Below the pieces are notes generated by a model that was not told the DNA's origin, made no database searches, and worked only from the letters and a program-made list of their open reading frames with translations. DNA of 25,907 bases from an uncultured Catenibacterium sp. (GTDB lineage: Bacteria; Bacillota_I; Bacilli_A; Erysipelotrichales; Coprobacillaceae): assembly GCA_900540685.1 (NCBI GenBank), contig UQGS01000029.1:1-25907 (forward strand), in the 5' to 3' direction. Shown here piece by piece: positions 24,939-25,907 of this stretch; the first letter of the stretch is position 1, and each line of letters begins with the position of its first letter. Position numbers and translations under genes: made by a program.

Positions 24939-25883
24939 TTATGCCACAAACTTTCTATGCGATTCCTTCACATTATTCTGATTAACCATTGCATAATGCA
25001 TAGTCGTATCTATCTGTGAATGACCTAATAAACTCTGTACCTGTTCAATAGGCATTCCTTTGTCTATAGCTCTAGTAGCTACTGTTCTTCTAAACTTATG
25101 TGGATGTACTCTATGAATACCTAAACGTCTACCTAAATTCCTTAATCTTATCTCTACACCACTAATCTGCAATCTATTAAAAGGTTTATCTAAAGAGACG
25201 AATAATGCTGGATTATCATCTGTTCGGCTCTTTAGATAATTCTTTAAGTGTATTTTTGTTCTTGCATCAAAATATACAGGTCTTTCTTTATTTCCTTTAC
25301 CAAATACAACACATTCTCTATTCTCAAAATCTATATCTTCTATATTGATATTCACTAGTTCTCCTACTCTCATACCTGTAGAAGCCAACAAATCAATAAT
25401 AGCCAAATCTCTTAAATTATCACAACTATCCCTTAAACACTCTAAAGACTCATCAGATAACGTTTCTTTAATCACCTTATCTGTCTTTATCTTATGAATC
25501 CTCTTCATAGGACTCTTAAGAATATAGTTTTCTTCTTCTAGCCAAGAGAAGAAACTACTTAGATTTCTTCTTATATTATCAATACTCACCTTAGAACAAT
25601 TGTTTATCTTCTGATAATCAGTAAGATATGTTCTTAAATGATCTGTAGTCATGTGTGTAAAGTGTATATCTGTTCTATTCTCCAACATTACTAGAGTAGA
25701 CTTATAGTATTGTGTTGTTCTTTTTGAACACCCTTCTATCTCTTTAGATGCAATAAACTTATCTATGAGTTCCATATTAGAATATTCAAAGATATCCTGA
25801 ATACTATCTTCTTGCATAATAAAAGTTACGTTATCCAGACAAGACTTTAATGGAGTAACTAAATAGACTTGGGGTTTACTCAA
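24939..25883 (-). CDS. Tyrosine recombinase (phage integrase / XerC-D family), 314 aa
   Basis: Site-specific DNA recombinase. An N-terminal SAM-like core-binding domain (about 37-125, with GCSKRTTQYYKSTL) precedes the catalytic domain, whose residues are all present: R172 (TGMRVGEL), K199 (GKGNKER), H262 and R265 (HKFRR), H288 (LLGHS) and the nucleophile Y297 (MHYAMV). The frame begins with TTG at 25883; ATGs at 25817 and 25775 are alternatives and none has a clear ribosome binding site, so the N-terminus is uncertain. It is beside hsdS on the same strand, the arrangement in which such recombinases invert or swap specificity-gene halves. Intact and probably active. Confidence 0.9.
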   Translation of the reverse strand: MSKPQVYLVTPLKSCLDNVTFIMQEDSIQDIFEYSNMELIDKFIASKEIEGCSKRTTQYYKSTLVMLENRTDIHFTHMTTDHLRTYLTDYQKINNCSKVSIDNIRRNLSSFFSWLEEENYILKSPMKRIHKIKTDKVIKETLSDESLECLRDSCDNLRDLAIIDLLASTGMRVGELVNINIEDIDFENRECVVFGKGNKERPVYFDARTKIHLKNYLKSRTDDNPALFVSLDKPFNRLQISGVEIRLRNLGRRLGIHRVHPHKFRRTVATRAIDKGMPIEQVQSLLGHSQIDTTMHYAMVNQNNVKESHRKFVA

Positions 25884-25907
25884 GCTTTAAAAATGTCAGG
25901 GGTGTGA

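Noticed and set aside
1..25907. CRISPR array, tRNA, rRNA or insertion sequence
   Set aside because: No regularly spaced repeats, no tRNA-like cloverleaf and no transposase were seen on either strand.

Overview
The window is AT-rich DNA from a low-GC, fermentative, anaerobic Firmicute. The pieces that suggest this are strong GGAGG-type ribosome binding sites, many T-tailed hairpin terminators, a bifunctional AdhE, an NfnAB-type bifurcating oxidoreductase, a family II pyrophosphatase with CBS/DRTGG domains, and Rex-like and CcpA-like sites. A gut Erysipelotrichia-type organism fits best, but that placement is inference. Almost every gene is on the minus strand; the clear plus-strand genes are a HAD phosphatase and a 43-codon ORF.

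Layout from left to right. Positions 1-5946: unassigned hairpins at the edge, a small membrane protein coupled to an M18 aminopeptidase, an APC-family amino acid permease, and a two-gene operon of a YheO/DauR-type regulator followed by a manganese pyrophosphatase. Positions 5947-10857: a beta-glucoside utilisation operon (GH1, PTS EIIC, GH1) preceded by its own terminated RpiR-type regulator. Positions 10887-13528: nfnA, nfnB and a zinc-ribbon membrane protein in one tightly packed operon. Positions 13588-14701: a HAD phosphatase convergent with a small membrane-anchored protein, sharing one bidirectional terminator. Positions 14936-17201: a DUF4143-type ATPase with a 40-bp palindrome before its start, then a VanZ-like protein. 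Positions 17232-20066: adhE with a good promoter, a Rex-like operator and a cre-like site. Positions 20176-25883: a type I restriction locus with hsdR, an antisense 43-codon ORF, hsdS and a tyrosine recombinase; hsdM is not in the window.

How the genes work together. The PTS permease and two glucosidases feed sugar into glycolysis, NfnAB balances NADH, NADPH and ferredoxin, and AdhE disposes of electrons as ethanol under apparent redox and carbon control. The right end is the accessory part. A recombinase next to a specificity gene is the usual signature of a type I system that reshuffles its DNA target, although its partner hsdS and hsdM would have to lie beyond the right edge. I see no rRNA, tRNA, CRISPR array or insertion sequence. 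No clearly new system is proven here. The best candidates for novelty are the right-end locus with its small antisense ORF, and the palindrome-led DUF4143 gene.
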